From assembly GCA_016285075.1 (NCBI GenBank), contig JAEEQB010000038.1:1-45857 (forward strand): DNA of 45,857 bases, given 5' to 3'. The stretch comes from Prevotella sp. (GTDB lineage Bacteria > Bacteroidota > Bacteroidia > Bacteroidales > Bacteroidaceae). How positions within the stretch are numbered: position 1 is the first letter of the stretch; the number at the start of each line of letters is the position of its first letter. Below the pieces are notes generated by a model. It ran no database searches, was not told the DNA's origin, and saw only the letters and a program-made list of their open reading frames with translations. Below are positions 1 to 7,455 of the stretch, piece by piece. Position numbers and translations under genes: made by a program.

Positions 1-1
1 C

Positions 2-91
2 AAGACTCACCTTCGAGACCTGTTCGATAAGACTAATTTCAACGATGTCAAAGATCAATTGGGTCCCCTCATTCCGGGGTTATTTGATTAA
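2..91 (+). CDS. C-terminal tail of a gene cut by the window edge
   Basis: An open frame runs in from the left edge and stops at TAA 89-91, giving 29 residues that end in IPGLFD. Only the tail is visible, so no family can be assigned. A tail ending in LFD, followed within 15 bases by a short inverted repeat, would fit an insertion-sequence transposase, but that is a guess from the ending and the neighbouring hairpin. Confidence 0.35.
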   Translation, partial: KTHLRDLFDKTNFNDVKDQLGPLIPGLFD

Positions 92-101
92 TATTAAAAC
101 T

Positions 102-122
102 CGTCCCATTTTAACGGGACAC
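102..122. repeat. Short inverted repeat (terminator or IS end)
   Basis: GTCCC and GGGAC face each other across an 8-base AT loop just after the tail at 2-91. No T-run follows on the plus strand, so it is a weak terminator at best. It could also be the end of an insertion element. Confidence 0.3.
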
Positions 123-159
123 TAATGAAAATTAATTTAAAATTTAAATTTAAATTTAT

Positions 160-179
160 ATTTGCCCTTAAGGGCAAAT
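160..179. repeat. Perfect 20-bp palindrome in AT-rich DNA
   Basis: ATTTGCCCTTAAGGGCAAAT reads the same on both strands. It sits in an almost purely A/T stretch (about 125-200), and the half-site GGGCAAA occurs again near 203. The function is unknown; a protein-binding site or a transposition scar are both possible. Confidence 0.5.
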
Positions 180-214
180 TAATTAATTTATTTAATTTAA
201 AAGGGCAAACTGTT

Positions 215-365
215 TTCTTTCAGCTCCACCCTGGTCTCGCGGGTGTCAGGATGCGGCATCTTGCTGATGTCTGCCACCAGCTCACCCCGGTAGGAACAGG
301 GTACATCGAACATCCTGAACAGGTGCATCATGGGAGGTAGGTCTGTGTCTGGCGTGTTGCGCTCA
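215..365 (-). pseudogene. Antisense coding remnant, unknown family
   Basis: Read on the minus strand, about 50 codons are open with protein-like composition (MHLFRMFDVPCSYRGELVAD is part of it) and have no start. Further upstream (366-490) the same strand is broken by several stops. The GC content changes sharply from the AT-rich flank at about 205. This looks like the decayed end of a gene, perhaps from a mobile element; I do not recognise the family. Confidence 0.3.
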
Positions 366-536
366 GCCTACAGACAGTCTATCTCCACCTGTGTCGGAGC
401 AGATGCGTCCAACACGGTTGAGGCAGCCTTTCTCCTTCAAGCCATGCTGCCTTTCACGAGGTCATATCGGTCTGGGTTTATATTCGTTCCATATTGTATT
501 AAAAGTTTTAAAGTTGTTTAATGATTCTACACAGTT

Positions 537-607
537 TGTCCGGACAGTGCAAAGTTAGGAAATTATTACTACTTTTGCACCTTGTCTGTCCCGACAATGT
601 CAGGACA
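537..607. promoter_or_regulatory. Three TGTCnnGACA palindromes around a -7 box
   Basis: Near-identical palindromes lie at 537-546 (TGTCCGGACA), 587-596 (TGTCCCGACA) and 598-607 (TGTCAGGACA). Between the first and second is TACTTTTG (570-577), which fits the Bacteroidetes -7 form; no clear TTTG lies about 20 bp upstream. One site before and two after a promoter box is the layout of an operator array. It stands about 45 bases before the decayed ORF at 651. Confidence 0.45.
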
Positions 608-650
608 AATTCAATGAACTTTAACATTTCACTATCAAAATTTTAGCTCT

Positions 651-823
651 ATGGCAAAGTTTTTCAAGACACCACGGACGCTGGCCTTCATCGAAGGTCA
701 GCTGAAGAAGTATCACCAGTTCTTATCTGTAAGAGTCCTCAGGGCCATGCAAGTCAGTGACAGAACCCGCCGAAGAGTCTAATGATCCTGGACAGACTGG
801 AACTGGATGTCCAGGAGGTATAA
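651..823 (+). pseudogene. Decayed small gene, unknown family
   Basis: An ATG at 651 opens a basic 43-residue frame that stops at 780-782. A second frame, open from about 779 to the stop at 821-823, encodes a plausible continuation (LMILDRLELDVQEV), so one frameshift would join them into a product of about 55 residues. There is no family match. The triple palindrome upstream suggests that the original gene was regulated. Confidence 0.3.
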
Positions 824-876
824 CCCAACGAGGCAGCGCCATTGAAGGACGGCTTCCAGGGGACGCTCAAGAAGCC

Positions 877-960
877 TCACCCCTAACCCCTCCCCTCAAG
901 GGAAGGGGAATCTGTGAGATCTATGTGACATTAGAGAGAATTATAATCTCACACAGATCT
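877..960. repeat. GC-rich hairpin plus imperfect inverted repeat
   Basis: The C-rich run at about 880-897 faces GGGAAGGGG at 900-908. Directly after, ATCTGTGAGAT (910-920) is mirrored by ATCTCACACAGAT (946-958), a 2-base length mismatch, around an AT-rich centre. The C-rich motif resembles dispersed intergenic repeats seen in many Bacteroidetes; that is from memory. Confidence 0.35.
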
Positions 961-995
961 TAACCATCTATGGGATAATAAGTGTAAATTGTTGT

Positions 996-1062
996 CTGGT
1001 TTTACCGTCACTAAACCCAGACTTTAGTGGCGGTAAAGCTGGAGTTTAGTGGCGGTAAACTC
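996..1062. repeat. Three copies of TTTAGTGGCGGTAAA, one inverted
   Basis: Two direct copies of TTTAGTGGCGGTAAA lie in about 1022-1061 with a 9-base gap between them. A diverged inverted copy (TTTACCGTCACTAAA) lies just before, inside GTCTGG...CCAGAC arms. They stand 45-110 bases upstream of the ilvC -33 box, so they may be operator sites or a mobile-element end. Confidence 0.5.
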
Positions 1063-1104
1063 CACGCACCACATCCTGTAGGAACAAAGAAAAACAAGTT
1101 TTCC

Positions 1105-1136
1105 TTTGGTGATTCGTTTGTTTTTCACTACCTTTG
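1105..1136 (+). promoter_or_regulatory. Promoter of ilvC
   Basis: TTTG at 1105-1108 and TACCTTTG at 1129-1136 are separated by exactly 20 bp, the Bacteroidetes -33/-7 arrangement. Transcription should start near 1142, leaving an untranslated leader of about 150 bases before the ilvC start. Confidence 0.7.
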
Positions 1137-1141
1137 CAGGC

Positions 1142-1291
1142 GATTTATAGTTAACCCCTCGTCGCGCCCTCGTGCAGGGTGTGAGCGCACTGACAAGAAA
1201 GACGATGGCAACAGCCCATCGGCCGGCTCTCGGGAAGGGCTGGCATGGTACGCAAGGGACAAAGTATCACAATTAAAAACAAAACGCTATT
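1142..1291 (+). promoter_or_regulatory. Long GC-rich structured leader of ilvC
   Basis: About 150 bases lie between the predicted transcription start and ATG 1292. Candidate stems are CCCT/AGGG (about 1168-1180), GATGG/CCATC (about 1203-1219) and CCGGCTCTC/GGGAAGGGCTGG (about 1221-1242). The block is much richer in G and C than the flanking AT-rich DNA. The short ORF MATAHRPALGKG... at 1205-1276 has no run of Ile, Val or Leu codons, so a classic leader-peptide attenuator is not evident. I recognise no known riboswitch class. Confidence 0.4.
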
Positions 1292-2341
1292 ATGGCAGAA
1301 ATGAATTTCGGTGGCGTCATTGAAACAGTGGTCACCAGCAAGGAGTTCTCATTAGAGAAAGCACACGAAGTATTGAAGGATGAAGTGATTGCCGTTATTG
1401 GCTACGGCGTGCAGGGTCCCGGACAGGCCTGCAACCTGAGAGACAACGGCTTCAACGTGATTGTAGGCCAGCGCCCTGGCAAGACCTACGACAAGGCTGT
1501 CGCCGATGGCTGGGTGCCCGGCAAGACGCTCTTCTCCATTGAGGAGGCTGCCAAGAAAGGCACTATCCTCTGCATGCTTCTCTCTGACGCTGGTCAGATT
1601 CAGCAGTGGCCCACAATCAAGAAATACCTGAAGCCCGGCAAGACTCTGTACTACAGCCATGGCTTTGCCATCAACTGGAGCGACCGCACAGGTGTAATCC
1701 CCCCGAAGGATGTCGACGTGATCATGGTTGCCCCAAAGGGCAGTGGCACCAGCCTGCGCACTATGTTCTGCGAGGGTCGCGGTCTGAACTGCTCGTATGC
1801 TGTCTACCAGGATGCCACGGGCAAGGCCAAGGATAAGACGCTGGCCTTCGGTATCGGTATTGGTGCAGGCTATATGTTTGAGACTACCTTCCAGCGCGAG
1901 GCCACCTCTGACCTCACTGGTGAGCGCGGAAGTCTGATGGGTGCTATCCAGGGACTGCTGCTGGCACAGTATGAGGTGCTGCGCGAGCACGGACACTCTC
2001 CCTCGGAGGCTTTCAACGAGACTGTTGAGGAGCTAACGCAGAGCCTTGGCCCGCTCTTCGGTGCCAAGGGCATGGACTGGATGTATGCCAACTGCTCGAC
2101 CACGGCTCAGCGCGGTGCACTGGACTGGGCTCCCCGCTTCCACGATGCCATCAAGCCTGTGATGGAGTGGCTGTACTACTCTGTGCTGACAGGTAACGAG
2201 GCTCAGATCACCATCGATGCCAACTCGAAGCCCGACTATCGCGCCGGACTGGAGAAGGAGCTGGAGGCCATGAGGAACCAGGAGATGTGGCGTGCTGGCG
2301 AGACCGTCCGCAAGCTGCGTCCTGAGAACCAGGAAGACTAA
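1292..2341 (+). CDS. ilvC: Ketol-acid reductoisomerase
   Basis: This enzyme uses NADPH and Mg2+ to isomerise and reduce 2-acetolactate or 2-aceto-2-hydroxybutyrate, the second common step of valine, leucine and isoleucine synthesis. The 349-residue protein has the Rossmann motif GYGVQGPG at 37-44, then the KARI catalytic domain with the metal-binding stretch TSDLTGERGSLMGAI near 205 and SLGPLFGAKGMDWMYANCST near 260. Length and order fit the Bacteroidetes class. ATG 1292 is the only start that places the N-terminus correctly, and it lies in an AT-rich initiation region. The gene stands alone, without ilvD/B/N neighbours, between its own promoter and terminator, so it is regulated separately, perhaps through its leader. 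Confidence 0.96.
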   Translation: MAEMNFGGVIETVVTSKEFSLEKAHEVLKDEVIAVIGYGVQGPGQACNLRDNGFNVIVGQRPGKTYDKAVADGWVPGKTLFSIEEAAKKGTILCMLLSDAGQIQQWPTIKKYLKPGKTLYYSHGFAINWSDRTGVIPPKDVDVIMVAPKGSGTSLRTMFCEGRGLNCSYAVYQDATGKAKDKTLAFGIGIGAGYMFETTFQREATSDLTGERGSLMGAIQGLLLAQYEVLREHGHSPSEAFNETVEELTQSLGPLFGAKGMDWMYANCSTTAQRGALDWAPRFHDAIKPVMEWLYYSVLTGNEAQITIDANSKPDYRAGLEKELEAMRNQEMWRAGETVRKLRPENQED

Positions 2342-2384
2342 GACAGAGGATGTTGCTCCCAAGTGGAGCACAAAGCAGTAATAG

Positions 2385-2417
2385 CCCCGTGGCCAAATGG
2401 TCACGGGGTGTTTTTTT
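2385..2417 (+). terminator. Intrinsic terminator of ilvC
   Basis: A 10-bp stem (CCCCGTGGCC / GGTCACGGGG, one G-T pair) with an AAAT loop is followed by TGTTTTTTT. It begins 44 bases after the ilvC stop codon. Confidence 0.9.
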
Positions 2418-2429
2418 GCTTATCCTAAA

Positions 2430-2488
2430 GCACATCTGTTCCAAAATAAAAACTGTTTTCATCATCACGCTAAGAACCAATTCGGGTT
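2430..2488 (-). repeat. 60-bp dispersed repeat, copy B
   Basis: Read on the minus strand this matches 38850-38909 (plus) at about 52 of 60 bases, including ATGATGAAAACAG and TTTATTTTGGAACAGATG. Both copies follow an intrinsic terminator within about 15 bases. This copy could encode MMKTVFILEQM but the frame breaks soon afterwards. Confidence 0.6.
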
Positions 2489-2660
2489 GAAGGTGCTGGA
2501 TAGGACGGTGGGACCATCCTTGTAGTATGTTCAAACGGCATCAACGCTTCATTGAGATAGTCTTCATGAGTCGTTCGGACAATCCATTACCTCTATAGGG
2601 AATTATCTCAATAAAAAAAGTGACTTGGTTCCATGTGGTGCTCATCCGAGCCACTGTTTC
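2489..2660. other. Non-coding stretch, possible decayed DNA
   Basis: No convincing gene is present. On the minus strand a short open run (...THEDYLNEALMPFEH...) lies between stops and may be a coding scar. TTGAGATA near 2552 faces TATCTCAA near 2606 as a loose inverted repeat. Confidence 0.3.
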
Positions 2661-2666
2661 CATATT

Positions 2667-2702
2667 AAAAACCGTTCCTGCTCCGCAGGGGAACAGGAAC
2701 GG
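2667..2702 (-). terminator. Intrinsic terminator of the exbB-tonB operon
   Basis: On the minus strand CCGTTCCTG and CAGGAACGG form a 9-bp stem, followed by TTTTTAAT. It lies about 40 bases after the stop of the TPR gene and closes the minus-strand operon. Confidence 0.85.
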
Positions 2703-2742
2703 GTATAATTGTGTCTGGGGAAACCCAGGAAGGACTTGCTGA

Positions 2743-4173
2743 TTACTTCAGCTGCATCACAGCATTGGCGGCCTCGTTCTGCGGGTCAACGGTAAGCAGG
2801 ATGGCTGCATACTCCTTGGCCTTTTCATTGTCGGGGGCAATGTGGACGTAGTAGTTGATGAAGTAGCCACAACCCTCAGTGATACGCTTCACGTCGGTAG
2901 CATCCTTCTCAGACTTGGCAGCGAGCATCTCCACGAGCTTGGCATAGTGGGGATTGGCAAGACCCTTCTTGAAATCGGGATCCATGAACAGGCTGACGTG
3001 GGCACGCTGGAAGGCAATGAAGTCATCGATGTCCTCGTACTTCGTCTGCATGTCGGCGTAGATGCCATCGGCCTTCTGCAGGGCAGCAGTCTTGGCCTCA
3101 CCCTCCAGCTTGTCAGAGTTCTTGACATGAAGCTGGGCAAAGCTGTGATAATCAGCAGCGCTGGCCTTGGACACCTCACCCAGGTACTGCTCGTAGTACT
3201 TGATGGCATTAGGATAGTCCTCAATACCCTTGTAGGCGTTAGACAGGGTCTGGATAACACCTGCACGCTTGTCCTTGTTGTCGAACTCCTGCAGCAGAGC
3301 CTTCTGGAACATGGCGATGGCCTCGTCGTGACGCTTCAAACCGTTCAGGGCATTGCCGTAGTACACATAGTCCATGTAGGAGATGTTGGCAGAGTCGGAC
3401 TTGTTGAACAGACGGTCGGCAAAGTCAAGAGCCTTGTCAAAGTTGCCCTTCTCAGTGTTGCAGAACATGGCCAGACGGTTCAAGGTAGAGTTGCGAGGCT
3501 CCTTCTGGAGACCGAACTCAGACATCTCGATACCCTTGTCGTACTTCTGGGTAAGGTAAGCCGAGAAAGCACTCTCGATGATGTCCATCTTCTCGAGCTT
3601 GGTCTTGGGCACCTTGTCGTAGGCAGCAATAGCCTCGTCGAAGTTGTTGGAGATGTAGTTGATGTGGCCGATGATGGCATCAACAGGATAGTCGGGCATC
3701 TGTGCACGCAGGTCGTTCAGCTTGGCAATGGCTCCCTGCGGGCTGATCTTACGATAGACGGATGCATACTTCCGATAGGCATCAGGATTCTTCGGGTCGA
3801 AGTAGATGGCCTGGTCGTAGAGTGCAGCTGCACCACCACCGTCGTCTGCCAGGGCCTTGATGTCGCCTAAGATGATGTAGGCAGGAGCAGCCTGCGACTT
3901 ATCCTTCGAAGCAGCCTTGATGGCCAACTCGGCAGCATTGCGGGCGTTAGCGGTATCCTTCACCTCATAGAATGCACGTGCAAAATCAATGAGGTTCTGA
4001 GGATTCTTCTTGTTCTTGTTGAAGAACGGTTTCAAAGACTTGGCATCTGTCTGCTTGCTGGCGATAAGATTCTTCACTGCGGCAACATCTGCCTTGGTGC
4101 CATCCTGAGCGATGGCGGGAGTGCCGACGCTGAGCATCAGGGCTCCCATCATAACGTATTTCATTGTTTTCAT
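2743..4173 (-). CDS. Exported TPR-repeat protein of the TonB operon
   Basis: The protein has about 476 residues, a signal peptide (MKTMKYVMMGALMLSVGTPA, then IAQ) and a body of helical tetratricopeptide repeats, e.g. AAYDKVPKTKLEKMDIIESA and ALNGLKRHDEAIAMFQKALL. TPRs bind partner proteins, so it probably acts as a periplasmic scaffold. I chose the start at 4173 over the in-frame ATG at 4209 because AAGAAAGGAAAGAG precedes it closely and the signal peptide begins there. It is the last gene of the exbB-exbD-exbD-tonB-pstS-like operon, an arrangement I recall as common in Bacteroidales. Its exact role is unknown; a link to energised outer-membrane transport is inferred from context. Confidence 0.85.
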   Translation of the reverse strand: MKTMKYVMMGALMLSVGTPAIAQDGTKADVAAVKNLIASKQTDAKSLKPFFNKNKKNPQNLIDFARAFYEVKDTANARNAAELAIKAASKDKSQAAPAYIILGDIKALADDGGGAAALYDQAIYFDPKNPDAYRKYASVYRKISPQGAIAKLNDLRAQMPDYPVDAIIGHINYISNNFDEAIAAYDKVPKTKLEKMDIIESAFSAYLTQKYDKGIEMSEFGLQKEPRNSTLNRLAMFCNTEKGNFDKALDFADRLFNKSDSANISYMDYVYYGNALNGLKRHDEAIAMFQKALLQEFDNKDKRAGVIQTLSNAYKGIEDYPNAIKYYEQYLGEVSKASAADYHSFAQLHVKNSDKLEGEAKTAALQKADGIYADMQTKYEDIDDFIAFQRAHVSLFMDPDFKKGLANPHYAKLVEMLAAKSEKDATDVKRITEGCGYFINYYVHIAPDNEKAKEYAAILLTVDPQNEAANAVMQLK

Positions 4174-4325
4174 AATTCTCTTTCCTTTCTTAAAATTTAA
4201 GTTAGACATGTTAGTTTTCTCTCATTTTTTCAATTCACAACATTATGACGTTTCTACTCTTATAAAGTTTATACCTTTTACGATAATTAACCAAATCCGT
4301 GATTTTAATTGCTAATAGCCACTCA

Positions 4326-5282
4326 TCACTCTGTATTCACCATCACGTCGCGGACCTCCATGCCTGCCTGGATGGGCAACAGGCCAGCCTTGAAGATAAT
4401 GAGCTGACCTTTGGGCAGACGACAGAAATGGGCAAACCCTGAGGGTACGCCACTACGGGGCTCGGTCAGCAGGGCATAGATGGTGCGGATGAGCGGATAG
4501 TTGCCGTTGTATAGGTAGTACTGATAGGGACGCCAGCTGTTTTCAGGCGTGGCAGTATCCATCTTACTGACCTTCATGACTGTTATATTCTTCTTGAAGG
4601 TGACGTTCGTCGTGTCGCGGCTGTCGTTCAGCCAGTTTGAGCCGATAATGCCAAGGGCATTCTCATGCTTCTCCACCCAGTCAACCACCTCGCTGCTCTT
4701 CTTCACGGCACCGATGTTTTTGCTGTTGATAGGCTGGCCACCCAGAATGGAGTCGACGCAGAAGGTCACTGTGCTCGACTTGGGATTGTCGAAGACGACA
4801 TCTATCTCGCCTAACTTCGAGTTAGGATAGATGTCTTTCCAGCTGTTGACCTCGCCACTAAGGATGCGGCGGAAGTCGTTCACTGTGATGCAGGTGTCAG
4901 GATTGGCATTGTTGACGATGATGGCCAGACCATCGTAGGCCAAGGGAATGACACGGGGTGTAAACTTGCGGGCTTTCAGACTTTCCATCTCACGCTCGGA
5001 GAACTGACGGGTGGTGAAAGCCAGCCACGTCTCAAGCTTCATCAGCTTGTCGATAGCCTCCTCCTGATTGGTATAGACGGGCTTCAACTCGCCTTGTGCA
5101 TGAAGTGCACCGTAGACAGCCATCTGCTCGTCAAGGATGGGGTGGAAACTCTCGTCGGCATAGAAAGCCTGGGCTGCTGCCTCATAGTCATAAGGCAGAG
5201 ATTTAGGCTTGTTCCCACAAGCGAGGAACAAGCCTAAACCGAGTGTTAATCCGATAATCTTATCGAATGAGAATCTTTTCAT
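4326..5282 (-). CDS. PstS-like substrate-binding lipoprotein
   Basis: This 318-residue protein has a lipobox (GLGLFLAC, Cys about 22), so it is an envelope lipoprotein. The body follows the phosphate-binding PBP-like fold: PLAYDGLAIIVNNANP, the ITVNDFRRILSGEVNSWKDI segment typical of PstS, and DNPKSSTVTFCVDSI in the region that contacts anion in PstS. No ABC permease or ATPase genes (pstCAB) are nearby, and the gene lies 15 bases after tonB. Phosphate uptake through a standard ABC system is therefore unlikely. A role as an accessory of the TonB complex, or as a ligand sensor, is an inference from conserved neighbourhood only. Confidence 0.8.
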   Translation of the reverse strand: MKRFSFDKIIGLTLGLGLFLACGNKPKSLPYDYEAAAQAFYADESFHPILDEQMAVYGALHAQGELKPVYTNQEEAIDKLMKLETWLAFTTRQFSEREMESLKARKFTPRVIPLAYDGLAIIVNNANPDTCITVNDFRRILSGEVNSWKDIYPNSKLGEIDVVFDNPKSSTVTFCVDSILGGQPINSKNIGAVKKSSEVVDWVEKHENALGIIGSNWLNDSRDTTNVTFKKNITVMKVSKMDTATPENSWRPYQYYLYNGNYPLIRTIYALLTEPRSGVPSGFAHFCRLPKGQLIIFKAGLLPIQAGMEVRDVMVNTE

Positions 5283-5297
5283 ACTTCCATGTAAGAG

Positions 5298-6128
5298 TTA
5301 CTGGAGACGGAAGGTTACAGGCACGGTGTACTTCACACGTACAGCCGAACCATTCTGCTTACCGGGGATCCACTTCGGCATGCTCTTCAGCACGCGGATG
5401 GCCTCCTTGTCAAGTGACGGGTCAACAGACTTCACGACCTTTACGTCGCTGATCGAACCGTCGCGCTCAACCACGAACGTAGCGATAACACGACCCTGGA
5501 TGCCATTCTCCTCAGCCACAACGGGATACTTGATGTGGGTAGAGAGGAACTTCATCAGTTCTGCGTCGCCACCGGGGAATGAAGGCATCTGCTCAACGAC
5601 GTCGAACACCTTGGTCTCTTCTTCCTTCGGCTTTTCGTCAACCACTACTTCCTTAGCCTTCAGCACTTCACCTTCGGCTTCGTCATTACCTTTCACATCG
5701 AAAGTACCGATAGCAGTGTTGGTCTTGGAGAGGTCGTCCTGAGACTTGATCTCATCCTCAGGCTGCACTTCGTCGTCCTTCTTGATTTCAGGAGCCGTGA
5801 ACTTCACAGAGCTCTTTACCTTCTCGACGACTTTCTCCATCTCAACCTTCACGGGCTCTTTACGCTCTACCTTGGCTTCCTTCTTCTGTGCCAGTTTCGA
5901 CAGCTCGATGTCGGCAGTGTTCACAGTCTGCTTAGGCATGGCGTTCTCAATGGCGACCTTTGCCCATACCAGCAAGAATATTGCTGCGATGGCTGCAATC
6001 ACCCAGAGCAGAGCTTTCACGTTACGTACGCCAGTATTCTTACGGAGCTGATAGGCACCATAAGCCTGGTTCTTTCCTTCAAAGACGAGGTCGACCCAGT
6101 TATTGTCAATTAGATCTACTTTTGCCAT
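5298..6128 (-). CDS. tonB: TonB energy-transduction protein
   Basis: TonB links the proton-motive-force-driven ExbB/ExbD motor in the inner membrane to outer-membrane receptors such as the SusC at 26848. The 276-residue protein has a short cytoplasmic lead (YGAYQLRKN), one membrane helix near 38-58, a long charged Glu/Lys/Pro/Val spacer at about 75-180 that spans the periplasm, and a TonB C-terminal domain at about 190-276 (FPGGDAELMKFLSTHIKYP ... GRVIATFVVERDGSISDVKV ... KWIPGKQNG). It follows two exbD genes in the same transcript, with AAAGGAAAAG before its ATG. The spacer uses Glu/Lys/Val more than the Pro-Lys repeats of enterobacterial TonB, as is usual in Bacteroidetes. Confidence 0.93.
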   Translation of the reverse strand: MAKVDLIDNNWVDLVFEGKNQAYGAYQLRKNTGVRNVKALLWVIAAIAAIFLLVWAKVAIENAMPKQTVNTADIELSKLAQKKEAKVERKEPVKVEMEKVVEKVKSSVKFTAPEIKKDDEVQPEDEIKSQDDLSKTNTAIGTFDVKGNDEAEGEVLKAKEVVVDEKPKEEETKVFDVVEQMPSFPGGDAELMKFLSTHIKYPVVAEENGIQGRVIATFVVERDGSISDVKVVKSVDPSLDKEAIRVLKSMPKWIPGKQNGSAVRVKYTVPVTFRLQ

Positions 6129-6161
6129 AGTTCTTTTCCTTTCTTTTTGTCATTGAACGAA

Positions 6162-6809
6162 TTACTTGATTCCCTTGAGGGCAAGAAGTTTCTCGTCGTC
6201 TTCGTTAATCTTATCAATGACATACTTACCAATACTGCAAATCGTCATCTCATCCAGAGCACCTACCATGTTATTGTAATTACAGGTGTCGAGCGGCTTG
6301 ATAATGATGGTCAGAGTAGGAATCTTCTCACCATTCACGTTACCGTTTCTCAACTCTGTAAGTTGCTGCTGGTACTGCTCTTCTGTCATGGTGCTTCCGA
6401 ACGCGGTCTTCTTGGCATCCAGATCCTGCTTGGCCTTCATGATACGGGCCACGGGGTTGATACCCTCCTCGGTGGTATGCTTGATAAGCACGTCACGAAT
6501 ACCTTTGGCACCCCAGGATGTCTCCTTGATGCACTCAGGATTTTCGTAATCGGGCAGACCTGCGATGTAATAGATCTTGTCATCTGCACCCAGATAAATT
6601 GTAATGGTATGAGAGGCCTTTGTTACCGACTTGTCCTCCTTGGTCATGTTCTCATCATTACTAGGCATGGTGAGCTGCATGGCCTGCGGCTTGCTCAGAG
6701 TAGTACAGAGCATGAAGAAGGTAATCAGAAGCATCATCATATCTACCATCGGCGTGAAGTTCACGCGGGTATCCATTTTTTTCTGCTTGCTCGCTTTCTT
6801 TTTTGCCAT
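6162..6809 (-). CDS. exbD: ExbD/TolR-family motor subunit, second copy
   Basis: ExbD forms the peptidoglycan-facing rotor partner of the ExbB proton channel. This 215-residue copy has a basic N-terminus (MAKKKASKQKK), then one membrane helix that starts at VNFTPMVDMMMLLITFFML; its Asp (about residue 24) is the conserved proton-carrying residue. The rest is periplasmic, with an ILTIIIKP-like strand (TLTIIIKPLDTCNY) near the end. Four bases separate it from the upstream exbD, so the pair is translationally coupled. Sequence differs strongly from the first copy, which suggests two distinct subunits rather than a recent duplication. Confidence 0.9.
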   Translation of the reverse strand: MAKKKASKQKKMDTRVNFTPMVDMMMLLITFFMLCTTLSKPQAMQLTMPSNDENMTKEDKSVTKASHTITIYLGADDKIYYIAGLPDYENPECIKETSWGAKGIRDVLIKHTTEEGINPVARIMKAKQDLDAKKTAFGSTMTEEQYQQQLTELRNGNVNGEKIPTLTIIIKPLDTCNYNNMVGALDEMTICSIGKYVIDKINEDDEKLLALKGIK

Positions 6810-6812
6810 AAC

Positions 6813-7424
6813 TTATTCCTCCGATGCAGTTTTAAGATTCGTAATAAGCTGATAACGGTTCTCGTTCATATCCTGAAGCTCAGACATCATTTTCTTGACA
6901 TACTTGTACGGTGTGGTAGCATCGCACTTGATGGCAAGTTTCATGTCGGGATCAGCTTCATGAGCGGCTTTAATCCACTCCTGAAACTCGCTCATACCCC
7001 CATCGATAGAGTCAGTGGGGATACCCATCGTCTGGATCGCCTCCGCCATTTTTTCGGTCCCAAGATCATAATAAGCTGTGAACTGGCTCAGAGGTGCACC
7101 AATCATGGCGTCCTCCTTGAAGTTCTTCAGCTGCGCGCCGTTCAGCGAGATGTCGAACTTGGCAGTAACATCCTGCATCATGGCGAGCATGGTGTTCTTG
7201 TTCTCCGTGCCCACGTATATCTTGCCTTCTGGTGAGACAAGGATATTCAGGACATTGTCGGGGATCTTGACTTCTGACACAGAACTCGGCTGATTGACTT
7301 TGATAGGCTCCGGCGTCAAGAATGTTGATGTCAACATAAAGAAGCAGAGCAACAAAGTCATCACGTCCGACATAGGTGTCATGTCGATCCAGATGTCTTT
7401 TTTCTTAATTTGTATTTTACCCAT
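6813..7424 (-). CDS. exbD: ExbD/TolR-family motor subunit, first copy
   Basis: This 203-residue protein has the ExbD architecture: a short basic N-terminus (MGKIQIKKKDIWID), one membrane helix (MTPMSDVMTLLLCFFMLTST) with the conserved Asp at about residue 19, and a periplasmic domain. The insert between about residues 70 and 150 (ENKNTMLAMMQDVTAKFD ... GAPLSQFTAYYDL) is longer than in enterobacterial ExbD (about 140 residues). It lies 31 bases downstream of exbB and 3 bases before the second exbD, consistent with a mixed ExbD stoichiometry in one motor. Confidence 0.9.
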   Translation of the reverse strand: MGKIQIKKKDIWIDMTPMSDVMTLLLCFFMLTSTFLTPEPIKVNQPSSVSEVKIPDNVLNILVSPEGKIYVGTENKNTMLAMMQDVTAKFDISLNGAQLKNFKEDAMIGAPLSQFTAYYDLGTEKMAEAIQTMGIPTDSIDGGMSEFQEWIKAAHEADPDMKLAIKCDATTPYKYVKKMMSELQDMNENRYQLITNLKTASEE

Positions 7425-7455
7425 AATCGTCTAAGGAATTAAAAGGTAAAACAAA

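Noticed and set aside
1205..1276. Leader peptide attenuator for ilvC
   Set aside because: The 23-codon ORF has no run of isoleucine, valine or leucine codons.
1352..1996. Long minus-strand frame opposite ilvC (214 residues)
   Set aside because: It lies wholly inside the ilvC gene on the other strand, has no recognisable domain, and arises from codon bias.
2842..3870. 342-residue plus-strand frame opposite the TPR gene
   Set aside because: It is a mirror frame rich in Leu/Val/His with no domain; the minus-strand TPR protein with a signal peptide explains the stretch.
4326..5282. Phosphate ABC transporter operon
   Set aside because: No pstC, pstA or pstB genes are adjacent; the gene lies in a TonB-complex operon instead.
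6147..7235. 362-residue plus-strand frame opposite the two exbD genes
   Set aside because: It spans two clear ExbD genes on the other strand and shows no family motifs.
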